NCBI GenBank assembly: GCA_001898505.1
Contig: MKTZ01000027.1
Coordinates: 248,001 to 312,000, forward strand
Source: Sphingobacteriales bacterium 50-39
Lineage (GTDB): Bacteria; Bacteroidota; Bacteroidia; Chitinophagales; Chitinophagaceae
Direction: 5' to 3'
DNA length: 64,000 bases
Part shown: one piece after another, positions 49,084 through 57,810 of the stretch
Layout of the letters: every line of letters starts with the position of its first letter
Numbering within the stretch: position 1 is the stretch's first letter
The notes under the pieces: generated by a model
The model's input: the letters and a program-made list of their open reading frames with translations, nothing else
Database searches by the model: none
What the model was told of the DNA's origin: nothing
Made by a program: the position numbers and the translations under genes

Positions 49084-50187
49084 TTATTGCTGCGCGCTTC
49101 TTTGAATGATACCCCCGCCGATGACCTCATCCCCTTCATAAAATACTGCACTCTGGCCGGGGGCGATACCCTTGGCCTTGTCATAAAACCGGATATTCAA
49201 TTTATTCCCGTCGGGGTAAAGATTGCTCAGCGTGCCTTTGTCCTTATAACGGATCTTGGTGACTGCTTCCATACCCGGAGTGATGGACTCATACTTCATC
49301 AGGTTCAGCTTCCCCACTACCATGTCCTGCTCATCGAGATCGGACTCATCGCCCAGCACCACGGTATTGGTCTCGGGGCGGATAGCCGTCACATATACGG
49401 GCTTACCAAAGGTTATGTCCAGCCCTTTACGCTGTCCCACCGTATAAAAGGGGTATCCTTTATGCTGTCCCAGAATATTTCCGTGCTTGTCAACGAAGTT
49501 GCCGCCTGCCACCTTTTCTTCCAGGCCTTCCACCCTGCGCTTGAGAAAGCCGCGGTAATCATTGTCCGGCACGAAGCAGATCTCATAGCTTTCGCTCTTG
49601 GCCGCCAGCTCCGGATAGCCATAGCTGAGAGCCATCTGGCGTATCTCTGTCTTGCGATATGGCCCCAAAGGTAGAAGCGTTCTGCTCAGGAGGTCCTGCT
49701 GAAGGCCCCATAGCACGTAGCTCTGATCCTTTGTTTCATCCAGTCCCTTTGCAATGGTATAGCGTCCATTGTCATGATGACGGATATTACCATAATGCCC
49801 TGTGGCAATAAACTCGCAATCCATCGCATCCGCACGTTTGAGCAAGGCCCGCCATTTGATGTGTGTATTGCAAAGCACACAGGGATTTGGCGTTCTGCCC
49901 GCCATATATTCCTCTACAAAATTGTCGATGACAAAATCCCCAAACTCTTCCCGGATGTCCAGCACAAAGTGCGGAAACCCATGCTGCACGGCCGCCATTC
50001 TCGCATCATTGAAGCTATCCAGGTTGCAACAGCCCGTCTCTTTTTTCGAAGCGCCCGCGCTGGCATAATCCCATGTCTTCATCGTGATGCCCACCACTTC
50101 GTACCCCTGATCGTGCAGCATGAGAGCCGTAACGGTACTGTCAATACCGCCACTCATCGCTACCAGGACTTTTCCTTTACGGCTCAT
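49084..50187 (-). CDS. mnmA: tRNA-specific 2-thiouridylase MnmA
   Basis: A 367-residue enzyme that puts sulfur on U34 of tRNA Lys/Glu/Gln using ATP. I take the ATG at 50187 (MSRKGKVLVAMSGGIDSTV); the open frame extends 65 codons further back to 50382 but that part is unlike MnmA and covers the promoter at 50208-50215. Catalytic cysteines are in NPCVLCNTHIKW (about 100) and YEICFVPDND (about 195), the PP-loop is AMSGGIDST, and the C-terminal beta-barrel (ENTNTVVLGDESDL-like) is intact. Confidence 0.97.
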   Translation of the reverse strand: MSRKGKVLVAMSGGIDSTVTALMLHDQGYEVVGITMKTWDYASAGASKKETGCCNLDSFNDARMAAVQHGFPHFVLDIREEFGDFVIDNFVEEYMAGRTPNPCVLCNTHIKWRALLKRADAMDCEFIATGHYGNIRHHDNGRYTIAKGLDETKDQSYVLWGLQQDLLSRTLLPLGPYRKTEIRQMALSYGYPELAAKSESYEICFVPDNDYRGFLKRRVEGLEEKVAGGNFVDKHGNILGQHKGYPFYTVGQRKGLDITFGKPVYVTAIRPETNTVVLGDESDLDEQDMVVGKLNLMKYESITPGMEAVTKIRYKDKGTLSNLYPDGNKLNIRFYDKAKGIAPGQSAVFYEGDEVIGGGIIQRSAQQ

Positions 50188-50207
50188 AAAAAATGAAATT
50201 AGGACCG

Positions 50208-50215
50208 CAAATTTA
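50208..50215 (-). promoter_or_regulatory. mnmA -7 promoter element TAAATTTG
   Basis: Exact match to TAnnTTTG on the minus strand, 21 bases before the mnmA ATG. It supports that start over a longer upstream one. Confidence 0.6.
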
Positions 50216-50255
50216 CGAAAAAGCCTTGAGCTGCGCATCATGAACTTTGCGCCCC

Positions 50256-50726
50256 TTACAGCTCGTTGCTGTACTGCACCTCCATCTCTCCGTCCTGTAC
50301 CAGCAAATCCTTCCAATTCTGTCCGTCGGCTATGTGCACAACATACACTACTGTTTGATTCTGAGACACTTCCTTCACCCATCCAATGGAATAGTCGTAA
50401 TAGGTGCTCTTTACCAGGGCCCGCACTTCCTTTGGCAGCTCTTTTTCGCTGTATTCTTTCATGCTATATAGCAAATTGCCTTTGCGATCGAATACCGACT
50501 TGTATTTGATACCGCCTTCCGAGAATTCTGCGAAGTAGCCCGCCTCCAGTTTGTACCAGCTTTCGTCTTTGCCCGCTCCGTATTTTTTCCAGAACTCGCG
50601 TGCAGCCTTTATCGCAGCGCGATCTGATCCCAGACCACGGGCGCTGACCAATACATCATTACTCATCTGCGCATAAGAAGCAAAATAAAAGCAAGTGATC
50701 ACCAGGATTGAAATAATCTTTTTCAT
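50256..50726 (-). CDS. PepSY-like exported protein
   Basis: A 156-residue exported protein (signal MKKIISILVITCFYFASYAQ). The rest fits the PepSY-like/BLIP-type fold of Bacteroidota, e.g. FSEGGIKYKSVFDRKGNLLY and LPKEVRALVKSTYYDYSIGW. Such proteins may inhibit proteases or bind wall enzymes. It lies between mnmA and the two-component regulator gene, in its own transcript by spacing (125 bases). An AGAATGT/ACATTCT inverted repeat (50740-50766) is just upstream. Confidence 0.75.
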   Translation of the reverse strand: MKKIISILVITCFYFASYAQMSNDVLVSARGLGSDRAAIKAAREFWKKYGAGKDESWYKLEAGYFAEFSEGGIKYKSVFDRKGNLLYSMKEYSEKELPKEVRALVKSTYYDYSIGWVKEVSQNQTVVYVVHIADGQNWKDLLVQDGEMEVQYSNEL

Positions 50727-50851
50727 AACTAGACATTTAAGAATGTAAAACTAAATCACACATTCTGGTAATTACAGCCAAAACGAGCCATCGGTAGCGT
50801 AGAGCTGCCATCTGGTATAGTTGGGTGAGCAATCGGAAATGCTAACACCTG

Positions 50852-51598
50852 TCAAGACCTGTAAGGCTGCAGTTTTTTCAGCAAACTGTCTTTGCGGCTG
50901 CGTGAGACATTGATGGAAGCGTTGTCCGACATGACAAGATAGCCTCCTTCCCCTTTTACATATTTGCTGATCTCATTGAGATTGACAAGACTGGAGTGAT
51001 GTACGCGAAGGAATGAATAGTCTTCCAACAATTCTTCGATCTCCTTCAATGTGCGAGAGGCTACGACCTTCTGGTGGCCTTTTAATGCGAGGACAGTATA
51101 GTTGCTGTCGGAAGTGCAATAGAGTATGCTGTCTACCGTCACCATTTGCAGGCCTTCCATTGTCGGGATGGCAATCTTATAAAATTGATGTGTAGGATTT
51201 TGTAATCTGAAAAGGAGCATGTCTATCTGCTGGGGGAAGAGAAAGCGTTGCTCTGCCTTTTGCACGGACCGCTGGAGCTCTTCCCTGTCGATGGGTTTTA
51301 AAAGATAGTCCAGGGCGCTGAAGCGGATGGCCTTTATAGCATATTGATCGTAACTGGTAGTAAATATCAGCTGCAGCGGCAGCTCCTTTATGTTATCCAA
51401 CAGCTCAAAACCATTCATACGAGGCATCTCGATATCGAGGAAAAGCAGCTGCGGGCGTTCCTGCCGGATGGCTATCAGCGCATCCGCCCCCGAATGATAG
51501 CTGCCGGTAACCGTAACCTGCGGACAATACCGCTGCAACAAGATGGACAGCGCTTCGCAGGCATAAGGTTCGTCGTCGACAATCATAGCCTTGATCAT
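50852..51598 (-). CDS. LytTR-family response regulator
   Basis: A 248-residue regulator: receiver domain 1-118 with phospho-acceptor Asp in LFLDIEMPRMNGFELL and DDEPYACEAL at the start, then a LytTR DNA-binding domain (about 143-245; VHHSSLVNLNEISKYVKGEG). It is 38 bases downstream of the histidine kinase gene on the same strand, forming a pair of the LytS/LytR type common in Bacteroidota. Targets unknown, often cell-wall or surface genes. Confidence 0.95.
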   Translation of the reverse strand: MIKAMIVDDEPYACEALSILLQRYCPQVTVTGSYHSGADALIAIRQERPQLLFLDIEMPRMNGFELLDNIKELPLQLIFTTSYDQYAIKAIRFSALDYLLKPIDREELQRSVQKAEQRFLFPQQIDMLLFRLQNPTHQFYKIAIPTMEGLQMVTVDSILYCTSDSNYTVLALKGHQKVVASRTLKEIEELLEDYSFLRVHHSSLVNLNEISKYVKGEGGYLVMSDNASINVSRSRKDSLLKKLQPYRS

Positions 51599-51636
51599 AT
51601 GTGTGCTTTTCTTGTGTATGCTTTTCTTAGCTGTTG

Positions 51637-53706
51637 TTAAACCGGGGCGCCTGCCGCGATCCTTATTTTCAGGATCACTTTGGTACCTGCGGGGTGCCCG
51701 TCCTCATCATAGAGATCCTCAATATCGAAATAATGACCGGGTGAACCATTGCCCGTCAATAAGTTCAGCCTTTCGGCCGTGATCTGCAATCCCATCGACT
51801 TGTGTTTCTGCGCCGACTTGCTTTTTAAAATTCCCGCCCGCTGGCGCCCCACGCCGTTGTCCCGGATGATACAGGTCAATATATCGTTGTCCGCACGCAG
51901 CTCGATGGTCAGGAGCCCTCTCTCTTTCTTGTGCATCAAACCATGCCAGACGGCGTTCTCCACAAAGGGTTGCAGAAGGAGCGGGGGGATGTGGATATCA
52001 CCTGTGTCCAGATCGTCATCCTGTACGAGGATGTAGTCGAATGCATCCTTGAATCGCAGCTTTTCCATGTCCAGGTACAGCTGCAATACTTCCAGCTCAT
52101 CGGCCAGCGTGATGACGGAATGCCGGGAATGATTCATGATCATTCGCATGAGCCGGGAGAATTTTGTCAGGTAGTCGGAGGCGGCTTCTGTCTCATGCCC
52201 CAGTATGAACCGATTGATCGCATTGAGGCAGTTGAATATAAAATGGGGGTTCATCTGGCTGCGCAACGCCTGTATCTCCAGCTCCTTGGCTCTTTGCTGA
52301 AGAGCGGCCTTTGCTTTTTCGCCTTCGAGCCGGTGTATCTCCAGCTCGTTCTCGGCACGCTGGCGAAGGTGTGCTTCATTCTTTCTTTTCAAAAGGATAT
52401 ATCGCGAAAAGATAAAGCCGATGAGGAGCAGCGCTATGATACCTCCGATCAACATCTTTTTCGTGACCAGGGTTTCCCGAAGACAGACTTCCTGCAATTG
52501 TTTCTCCTTGCTTAGCAAGGCGATCTGCTGCTCGAAGGCATAAGAGGCGAACTTGCCTTTTAGCTGTTCGTTATTCACACTGTCCTTCATGGTGTTGTAA
52601 CGCCGGTAGTACGCATAAGCGCTGTCCGTCCTTCCTGCCTTGTCATAGATGGAATGTAATATCTCGCAGTTGTCGCGGATAAACTGTCTGGCTTTGAACT
52701 GTTCTGCGATGGCGAGGCTCTCTTTGGCATAGCGGAATGCGTCTTTGTCTTTTCCCAGTTTTTGGCTGGCCAGGGAGAGGTCTTTCAAAACGCGCATGAT
52801 CTGGTTGCGATCGTTGAGCCGGCACTGGTAGACAAGACTTTTTTGAAGATAGTCCAGGGCCATCTGGTTATTTCCCTGGAGGAGGAAATATTCTCCCTTA
52901 CTGACGAGCCAGGTCCTTAGGAGAGCAGGGGGCAGGGAGGTGGAATCGAAGGTGTTGTAGTAATACAGGGCCGAGTCGAATTGATGCTGATGGCTCAGCA
53001 GCTCGGCATAGGTCATGATCCGCCAGGCATAAAAGGACTGTGGCTGGTCCAGATGGAACCCGGCATAGAAGTATTTTTTTGCCGTGGGGTAATCATCTAT
53101 CTGCATGAAGAGCTCCGCCAGCTCGAAATATTCGCTGGCTATATGTTCAGGGAGACGGGCGTCCTCGGCCATTTGAATACAGCGGCGGTATATTTCGAAG
53201 GCCTTTTCGTAATCGCCGCTCTCCCGGTAGGCACAGCCGATGAGGGAAAGGCTCTTGATGACGCCGGTAGTGTCACCTGCCTTTTGTGCATAATCCTGGG
53301 CCTGTTGCAGGAGATGGATGGCTTCTTCAAACCGGCTCTGGGCGAAGATGGCGAATCCCAGGGCATAGTAAGCCAGAGAGATGTGACCTTTGTCGGAGGT
53401 ACGGCTAAACCAGTCCAGGGCTTCCCCCGCCTGGCTTTCGCTGAGGATGAAATCGTTGGTAAAGTTGAGGGTGTACAGGGATTTGCAGGCTGTGGCCAAG
53501 GCAATGCTGTGGATATCATTTACCCGACGGGCTTCTTCCATGGCCTGGTCCGCATACCAGCCGGAGGAATCCATCCAGTGGCTGGCGCAGTATTCATAAT
53601 GCTGGATCAGGCTGTCAATCCTGAGCCTGGCTTTGGACGTCTCCTGCTGTGCCTGGGTGGCAAGGCGGCAAGCGACAAAAAATATGATAAGCAATGACTT
53701 TTGCAC
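51637..53706 (-). CDS. TPR-containing LytS-type sensor histidine kinase
   Basis: The chosen GTG at 53706 gives VQKSLLIIFFVACRLATQA, a normal signal peptide; the reading frame stays open 64 codons further back to a GTG at 53898, but that part is a proline/serine-rich run encoded by a G-rich repeat and is probably leader. About 689 residues: periplasmic TPR repeats (about 20-410), one membrane helix (IGGIIALLLIGFIFSRYI), a coiled coil, and a His_kinase domain with MNPHFIFNCLNAINRF, followed by the ATP-binding domain (FVENAVWHG, DNGVGRQRAG). It phosphorylates the downstream LytTR regulator. Confidence 0.9.
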   Translation of the reverse strand: MQKSLLIIFFVACRLATQAQQETSKARLRIDSLIQHYEYCASHWMDSSGWYADQAMEEARRVNDIHSIALATACKSLYTLNFTNDFILSESQAGEALDWFSRTSDKGHISLAYYALGFAIFAQSRFEEAIHLLQQAQDYAQKAGDTTGVIKSLSLIGCAYRESGDYEKAFEIYRRCIQMAEDARLPEHIASEYFELAELFMQIDDYPTAKKYFYAGFHLDQPQSFYAWRIMTYAELLSHQHQFDSALYYYNTFDSTSLPPALLRTWLVSKGEYFLLQGNNQMALDYLQKSLVYQCRLNDRNQIMRVLKDLSLASQKLGKDKDAFRYAKESLAIAEQFKARQFIRDNCEILHSIYDKAGRTDSAYAYYRRYNTMKDSVNNEQLKGKFASYAFEQQIALLSKEKQLQEVCLRETLVTKKMLIGGIIALLLIGFIFSRYILLKRKNEAHLRQRAENELEIHRLEGEKAKAALQQRAKELEIQALRSQMNPHFIFNCLNAINRFILGHETEAASDYLTKFSRLMRMIMNHSRHSVITLADELEVLQLYLDMEKLRFKDAFDYILVQDDDLDTGDIHIPPLLLQPFVENAVWHGLMHKKERGLLTIELRADNDILTCIIRDNGVGRQRAGILKSKSAQKHKSMGLQITAERLNLLTGNGSPGHYFDIEDLYDEDGHPAGTKVILKIRIAAGAPV

Positions 53707-53756
53707 CTTTAAAATTAGGTAAAGGTTGGCGGAAAAGAGAACCGCCTGTCCCTGGA

Positions 53757-53850
53757 ATTGAGCGGTTGGCGGGCTGGGGGTGCGGTTGGAGGGGGAGATT
53801 GAGCGGTTGGGGGGCGGGGGTGAGCCTTTGGCGGGTGGGTAACTTTGGGA
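53757..53850 (+). repeat. G-rich imperfect repeat, G-quadruplex-capable
   Basis: Two copies of a unit starting GAGCGGTTGG and continuing in G-runs occur 41 bases apart (53760 and 53801), with runs such as GGGGGGCGGGGG. The region lies between the ssb and histidine kinase starts, so it may affect both promoters. Confidence 0.45.
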
Positions 53851-53949
53851 AAACTTCTCCACCCGGCGAGTTTTAAATAATGTAAATTGCCGTTTCACTA
53901 TGAATCTACCATTAGTTGTGATTTGCTTTCAATTTTAAAATTTACAATT

Positions 53950-54387
53950 ATGATTAAACTACAAGTAATAGGGAATCTCGGTAAGGATTGTGTCACCAAT
54001 ACCGTGAATGGGAAAAATGTGATCAATTTCAATGTGGCGCATACCGAGAAGTTCCGTGATGCACAGGGCAATCAGAAGGATAAGACCATTTGGGTAGAAT
54101 GCGCCTATTGGACAGACCGTACGGGTATCGCCCCCTATCTCAAAAAAGGAACACAAGTATATGCTGAAGGAACGCCTGAAGTAAGGACCTATCCTAAGAA
54201 CGACGGGACCACGGGGGTATCGTTGACTTTAAGGGTGCAGACCGTCCAGCTTCTGGGCAGCCGGGGATCCGAAGGTGGTGGATATGGCGGTGGCTCCGAA
54301 GGAGGCTATAGTTCTCAGAGCGCACCTGCTTCCCGGGTGCCTTCGCCGGGGGATATTACCGAGCCTATCGATGATCTGCCGTTCTAA
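53950..54387 (+). CDS. ssb: Single-stranded DNA-binding protein
   Basis: The ATG at 53950 gives MIKLQVIGNLGKDCVTNTVN, the normal SSB start; the frame is open further upstream but with a non-SSB peptide. The 145-residue protein has an OB fold (1-105; WVECAYWTDRTGIAPYLKKG) then a Gly/Ser linker and the acidic tip ending IDDLPF, which recruits repair and replication proteins. A strong terminator follows directly. Bacteroidota often carry several ssb genes, so this need not be the only one. Confidence 0.96.
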   Translation: MIKLQVIGNLGKDCVTNTVNGKNVINFNVAHTEKFRDAQGNQKDKTIWVECAYWTDRTGIAPYLKKGTQVYAEGTPEVRTYPKNDGTTGVSLTLRVQTVQLLGSRGSEGGGYGGGSEGGYSSQSAPASRVPSPGDITEPIDDLPF

Positions 54388-54410
54388 AGAAATTAACAGA
54401 CTTGTTGGTG

Positions 54411-54437
54411 ACCCCAGTCTAACGACTGGGGTTTTTT
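54411..54437. terminator. Terminator shared by ssb and the FAD oxidoreductase gene
   Basis: ACCCCAGTC-taac-GACTGGGGT then a T-run follows ssb. The stop codon of the convergent oxidoreductase (TAG, 54419-54421) lies in the stem-loop, so the element also ends that gene's coding region. Confidence 0.85.
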
Positions 54438-57400
54438 GTCAATAATACCGCATCCGCAACGATCACACCGTCTGCCCCTTTATTATTGATGGTCACATAG
54501 TTACCCTTTCCTGCCTTCAACGGGTATCTTCCGCATTCCATCCATTCTCCCGAGGTCTGTCCTTCTACCCGGAGTTTCCCGGTAGGGATGGCTGCTTCTG
54601 TGACCTTTCCACCGGCGGATACGGTGACAGTGGTGATCTTGCTAGGGTTTTGGGTCCTGGAGACGTAGATATATAGGGTGTAGGTTCCGGAAACAGTCAC
54701 TGTTATATTAAAGCGTACCTGCCGGAAGGGCTGATCCTTGTGAGAATCTGTTAGTCCGGAGGACAGCCTGGAAAAGCCGTAGCTGTCCTGTGTGTCACGG
54801 GTCCATTCTCCTTCCACCGTCACTCCGGCGCCATCATCATTGTCGACAAGTATTTCCGGTGTGCTGCCGTCCGCCAGGGGGTCATTCCGGAGGGTATCCC
54901 GTATAGCGGCTGCATCGACCTGTTGAACGGGGATATGCCGATCGATGGCCATTGCGGCTGCAATGGCGGAGGACTGTCCCAGCTCCATAAAGACCGGCTC
55001 CATGCGGATGGAGCCATAGGCGATGTGGCTGGCCGAGAGGCAGACCGGCACCAGCAGGTTACTGCACTCCTCTGTTTTGGGCACCAGTGCGCGGTAGGAA
55101 ATGGGATAAGGAGGGAATCCACCGATCTGCACATCTCCTTCGTTCTTTACCATTCCATTCACGACGATGCGCTGACAGTTATGCGAGTCCATCGTGTAGG
55201 CTGCCAGGCCCACGCCATCCGTCACCGTGGTCCGGTCCTCGCAGTTGGCCTGTGTCATGATATAGGCTCCTTTCATCCTTCTTGATTCCCTCACATACAT
55301 CTGCGGGGACCAATGACCGTTGTCGGCGTATTCATCCTTTGGGTAGCCCCATTCCTGCATCTGGGTCCGCAAATGAGGTGGCATACGCTTGTCGTTTCCG
55401 ATGAAGTACAGCAGTCCTTTTGTATAGACCGTATGGGCCTGTGCGATCTTTTTTCGTGTATCATAATCTGCGTCAGGGTAATCGTAGTTCATGCCGATGT
55501 TGTCCGTGGAAAAAGGACCGTTGTTATTGATATCCGTCTTGTGGCCCGGCAGCCGATCGAATTTGAGGAATCCCCGGAGGTCTCCTGCGGGCCGCTTCTC
55601 CAGCAGACGCAGCAGCAGCTCGTAACGGGTGGAATCATATCCCGCGGGCCGGGTGATGGGAATGCGGTTGACCGGGTCGTTGGTAAGACAGATCCGGTAA
55701 TTGTAACTCTGCACCTTTTTGTCGCCTTGCCCCTGCTGTCCTATGGGTTCGGGACTGATGCCCCATAAGAGACCGCCGGACCGATCTCCCGGTGTCTTGT
55801 AGGGATCGATGCCATCGGGGAACTGGTGTTTGTCCCTTAGCTGGATGCCGTTGTAGGTTTCGTTATACAGTGTGTTGGCTTCACGGCCCACCGTGTAGGA
55901 AACGCCTGCCCGGGCCATCAGGTCGCCTTCGTAGCTGCAGTCGATGAACATTTTGGCTTTGATGGTGCGGGGCGAGAGGGCTTTGGCGAGGCCCGATGAC
56001 TCCAGGGAAATGGAAGTGATGGCAGCTGCCTGTTTTGTGGCCCCGACGATGTGATAATCGTAGAGGGTCTTTATGTTGGCATCCTGTATATATTGTTTAA
56101 AGATATCCTCTGCTACGTGGGGTTCGAAGACCCATTGTTCGAACTTGCCGTAGTGCCGTCCCACGCGGCGGTAGAAATCAAGTGAAAGACCTTTTATAGC
56201 ATATTTATTACCGATGTCGGTGTAGCCCAGTCCGCCGGAGCTCAGCCCGCCCAGGTGATGGCCGGGCTCCACCAGCAAGACGCTTTTGTGCATCCGGGCA
56301 GCGGTATAGGCTGCGATGACGCCTGCGGAGGTGCCGCCGTATATGCAAATGTCGTAATCTGTCTGGGCGAACCTGGGACTGGGATCGGGATTTTTTGTGG
56401 CAGAGGCCGGTGAGAGCAGATGTTCCACTTCCGCGCGGCTCACGGGCTTGTGCTGGTCGTCTATATTGATGACATACAGGTATCCTTTTTTTGCCGGAGT
56501 GGAGAGCCAGGCGTTGAGCAGGTTCAGCTGTTCGCTGACCAGGGGGTGTCCGCTGGTCGGGTTCCACAACTCCTTCGCGCACAGGCATCCCATCGTTGGT
56601 GTCAGGGGATAAAAGGGTCTGTCCTTAAAATATTCGGGGTCGATGGTCGTGCCGTGGGCGATGATCTCTGCCCGGCCGATGCGACCTGCCGACCAGGCTT
56701 CCATCATGGGGGTGTAGTTTTGCCAGTCGGGAGGGAAGAGGAGCTGCAGGTACATCTGAAGAGAATCGAGTGGAGGATGAACTGTACCGAAGTCGGCGAC
56801 CAGGGGTTGGACCGTTGCCGTGTCCGTGTGGAAATATTTATCCCAGGCGCCTTCGAAGGGCATTAGCAGCTGAATGTTCGGCGTGGGGCCGATAAAGCTG
56901 GTCCTCGAGACATCCGTACCCTGTATGCTGTATACCCCCTGGGGAGTGCTTCCATTTGTGAGAAAATAGGGCAGGTCAGAGCCCGAGCGGGCCAGCTGTT
57001 CGAATACCTGTATCCTACCCTGAGCGTCTTTGATAAATTGTCCATCCTCACCCTGCACGATGGCCATACCGGGATAATTCCTATCCCAACGCTGGAAGGA
57101 ATAAATGATTTTTTGCCCTTTGGCACGCTGATAGGCAAAAAGGGAGGACAGGTCCGGTGTCCTGGATCGCTGCTGAGCCGTGTGATAGCTGAGAAAATTT
57201 GCCAACTCCTGTAAGACCGGTATCGTGTCGTAGCCTGGAAATTTTTCCACCATCCGGATCTTTAATGCATTGCTGTTACCCGTGCCCGTGTCGACGCGAT
57301 ACAGATAGGCTGCACAAAGGGAGAACAGTTTGGGATCCGAACTGTTGTCGAGAATGGACCGTATCTGTTTGGCGTAATGTTGTGGGGAGACGGCATATAC

Positions 57401-57727
57401 TGCTTCGAGAAAGGCTCTTTTCGTATCATAGGACAGCGTGCCATAACCATGGAACAAGGTGTCAAAACCTGCCGCCACCTGGGGGGAATAGATAAGGAAT
57501 TGGGAGATGGCCCAGCATGCGGACATATATTTGTCCTCGGAATTGCTGTCCAACGGCAGGCTCATATTGTATCCGGTGATACGTTCCCGCAGGTCCTTTT
57601 CCAATGTCACCCGTTTCTGGTACAGCACTGCCTGCGAAAAAATGTCTTCCCTACGTGACTGAGCGGCGGTGTGTGTTAGTGCTATCAGCAGCAGTACTGC
57701 TGTCAGCATATGCGTCATGCTATTCAT
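54419..57727 (-). CDS. Large exported FAD-dependent oxidoreductase with extra N- and C-terminal domains
   Basis: A 1102-residue protein with a signal peptide (MNSMTHMLTAVLLLIALTHTAAQ). Residues about 25-450 are a domain I cannot name. From about 457 there is an FAD-dependent oxidoreductase domain (ICIYGGTSAGVIAAYTAARM, the dinucleotide-binding fold, then VEPGHHLGGLSSGGLGYTDI) of the FAD_oxidored type found next to polysaccharide loci. The last 150 residues look like a golvesin/carbohydrate-binding beta-sandwich (DSYGFSRLSSGL, YTLYIYVSRTQNP). It is likely periplasmic or secreted and may oxidise a sugar or a polymer end. No partner gene is obvious. Confidence 0.88.
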   Translation of the reverse strand: MNSMTHMLTAVLLLIALTHTAAQSRREDIFSQAVLYQKRVTLEKDLRERITGYNMSLPLDSNSEDKYMSACWAISQFLIYSPQVAAGFDTLFHGYGTLSYDTKRAFLEAVYAVSPQHYAKQIRSILDNSSDPKLFSLCAAYLYRVDTGTGNSNALKIRMVEKFPGYDTIPVLQELANFLSYHTAQQRSRTPDLSSLFAYQRAKGQKIIYSFQRWDRNYPGMAIVQGEDGQFIKDAQGRIQVFEQLARSGSDLPYFLTNGSTPQGVYSIQGTDVSRTSFIGPTPNIQLLMPFEGAWDKYFHTDTATVQPLVADFGTVHPPLDSLQMYLQLLFPPDWQNYTPMMEAWSAGRIGRAEIIAHGTTIDPEYFKDRPFYPLTPTMGCLCAKELWNPTSGHPLVSEQLNLLNAWLSTPAKKGYLYVINIDDQHKPVSRAEVEHLLSPASATKNPDPSPRFAQTDYDICIYGGTSAGVIAAYTAARMHKSVLLVEPGHHLGGLSSGGLGYTDIGNKYAIKGLSLDFYRRVGRHYGKFEQWVFEPHVAEDIFKQYIQDANIKTLYDYHIVGATKQAAAITSISLESSGLAKALSPRTIKAKMFIDCSYEGDLMARAGVSYTVGREANTLYNETYNGIQLRDKHQFPDGIDPYKTPGDRSGGLLWGISPEPIGQQGQGDKKVQSYNYRICLTNDPVNRIPITRPAGYDSTRYELLLRLLEKRPAGDLRGFLKFDRLPGHKTDINNNGPFSTDNIGMNYDYPDADYDTRKKIAQAHTVYTKGLLYFIGNDKRMPPHLRTQMQEWGYPKDEYADNGHWSPQMYVRESRRMKGAYIMTQANCEDRTTVTDGVGLAAYTMDSHNCQRIVVNGMVKNEGDVQIGGFPPYPISYRALVPKTEECSNLLVPVCLSASHIAYGSIRMEPVFMELGQSSAIAAAMAIDRHIPVQQVDAAAIRDTLRNDPLADGSTPEILVDNDDGAGVTVEGEWTRDTQDSYGFSRLSSGLTDSHKDQPFRQVRFNITVTVSGTYTLYIYVSRTQNPSKITTVTVSAGGKVTEAAIPTGKLRVEGQTSGEWMECGRYPLKAGKGNYVTINNKGADGVIVADAVLLTKNPSR

Positions 57728-57810
57728 AGTGTAAATCTAAAAAATCCCTTAATTTCAATTTTTCATTTTTTGAAGAAACACTCATTATCGGAACACACAA
57801 AACATTCATC

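Noticed and set aside
50188-50382. Longer N-terminus for MnmA
   Set aside because: The added residues are unlike MnmA and span the TAAATTTG promoter element at 50208-50215.
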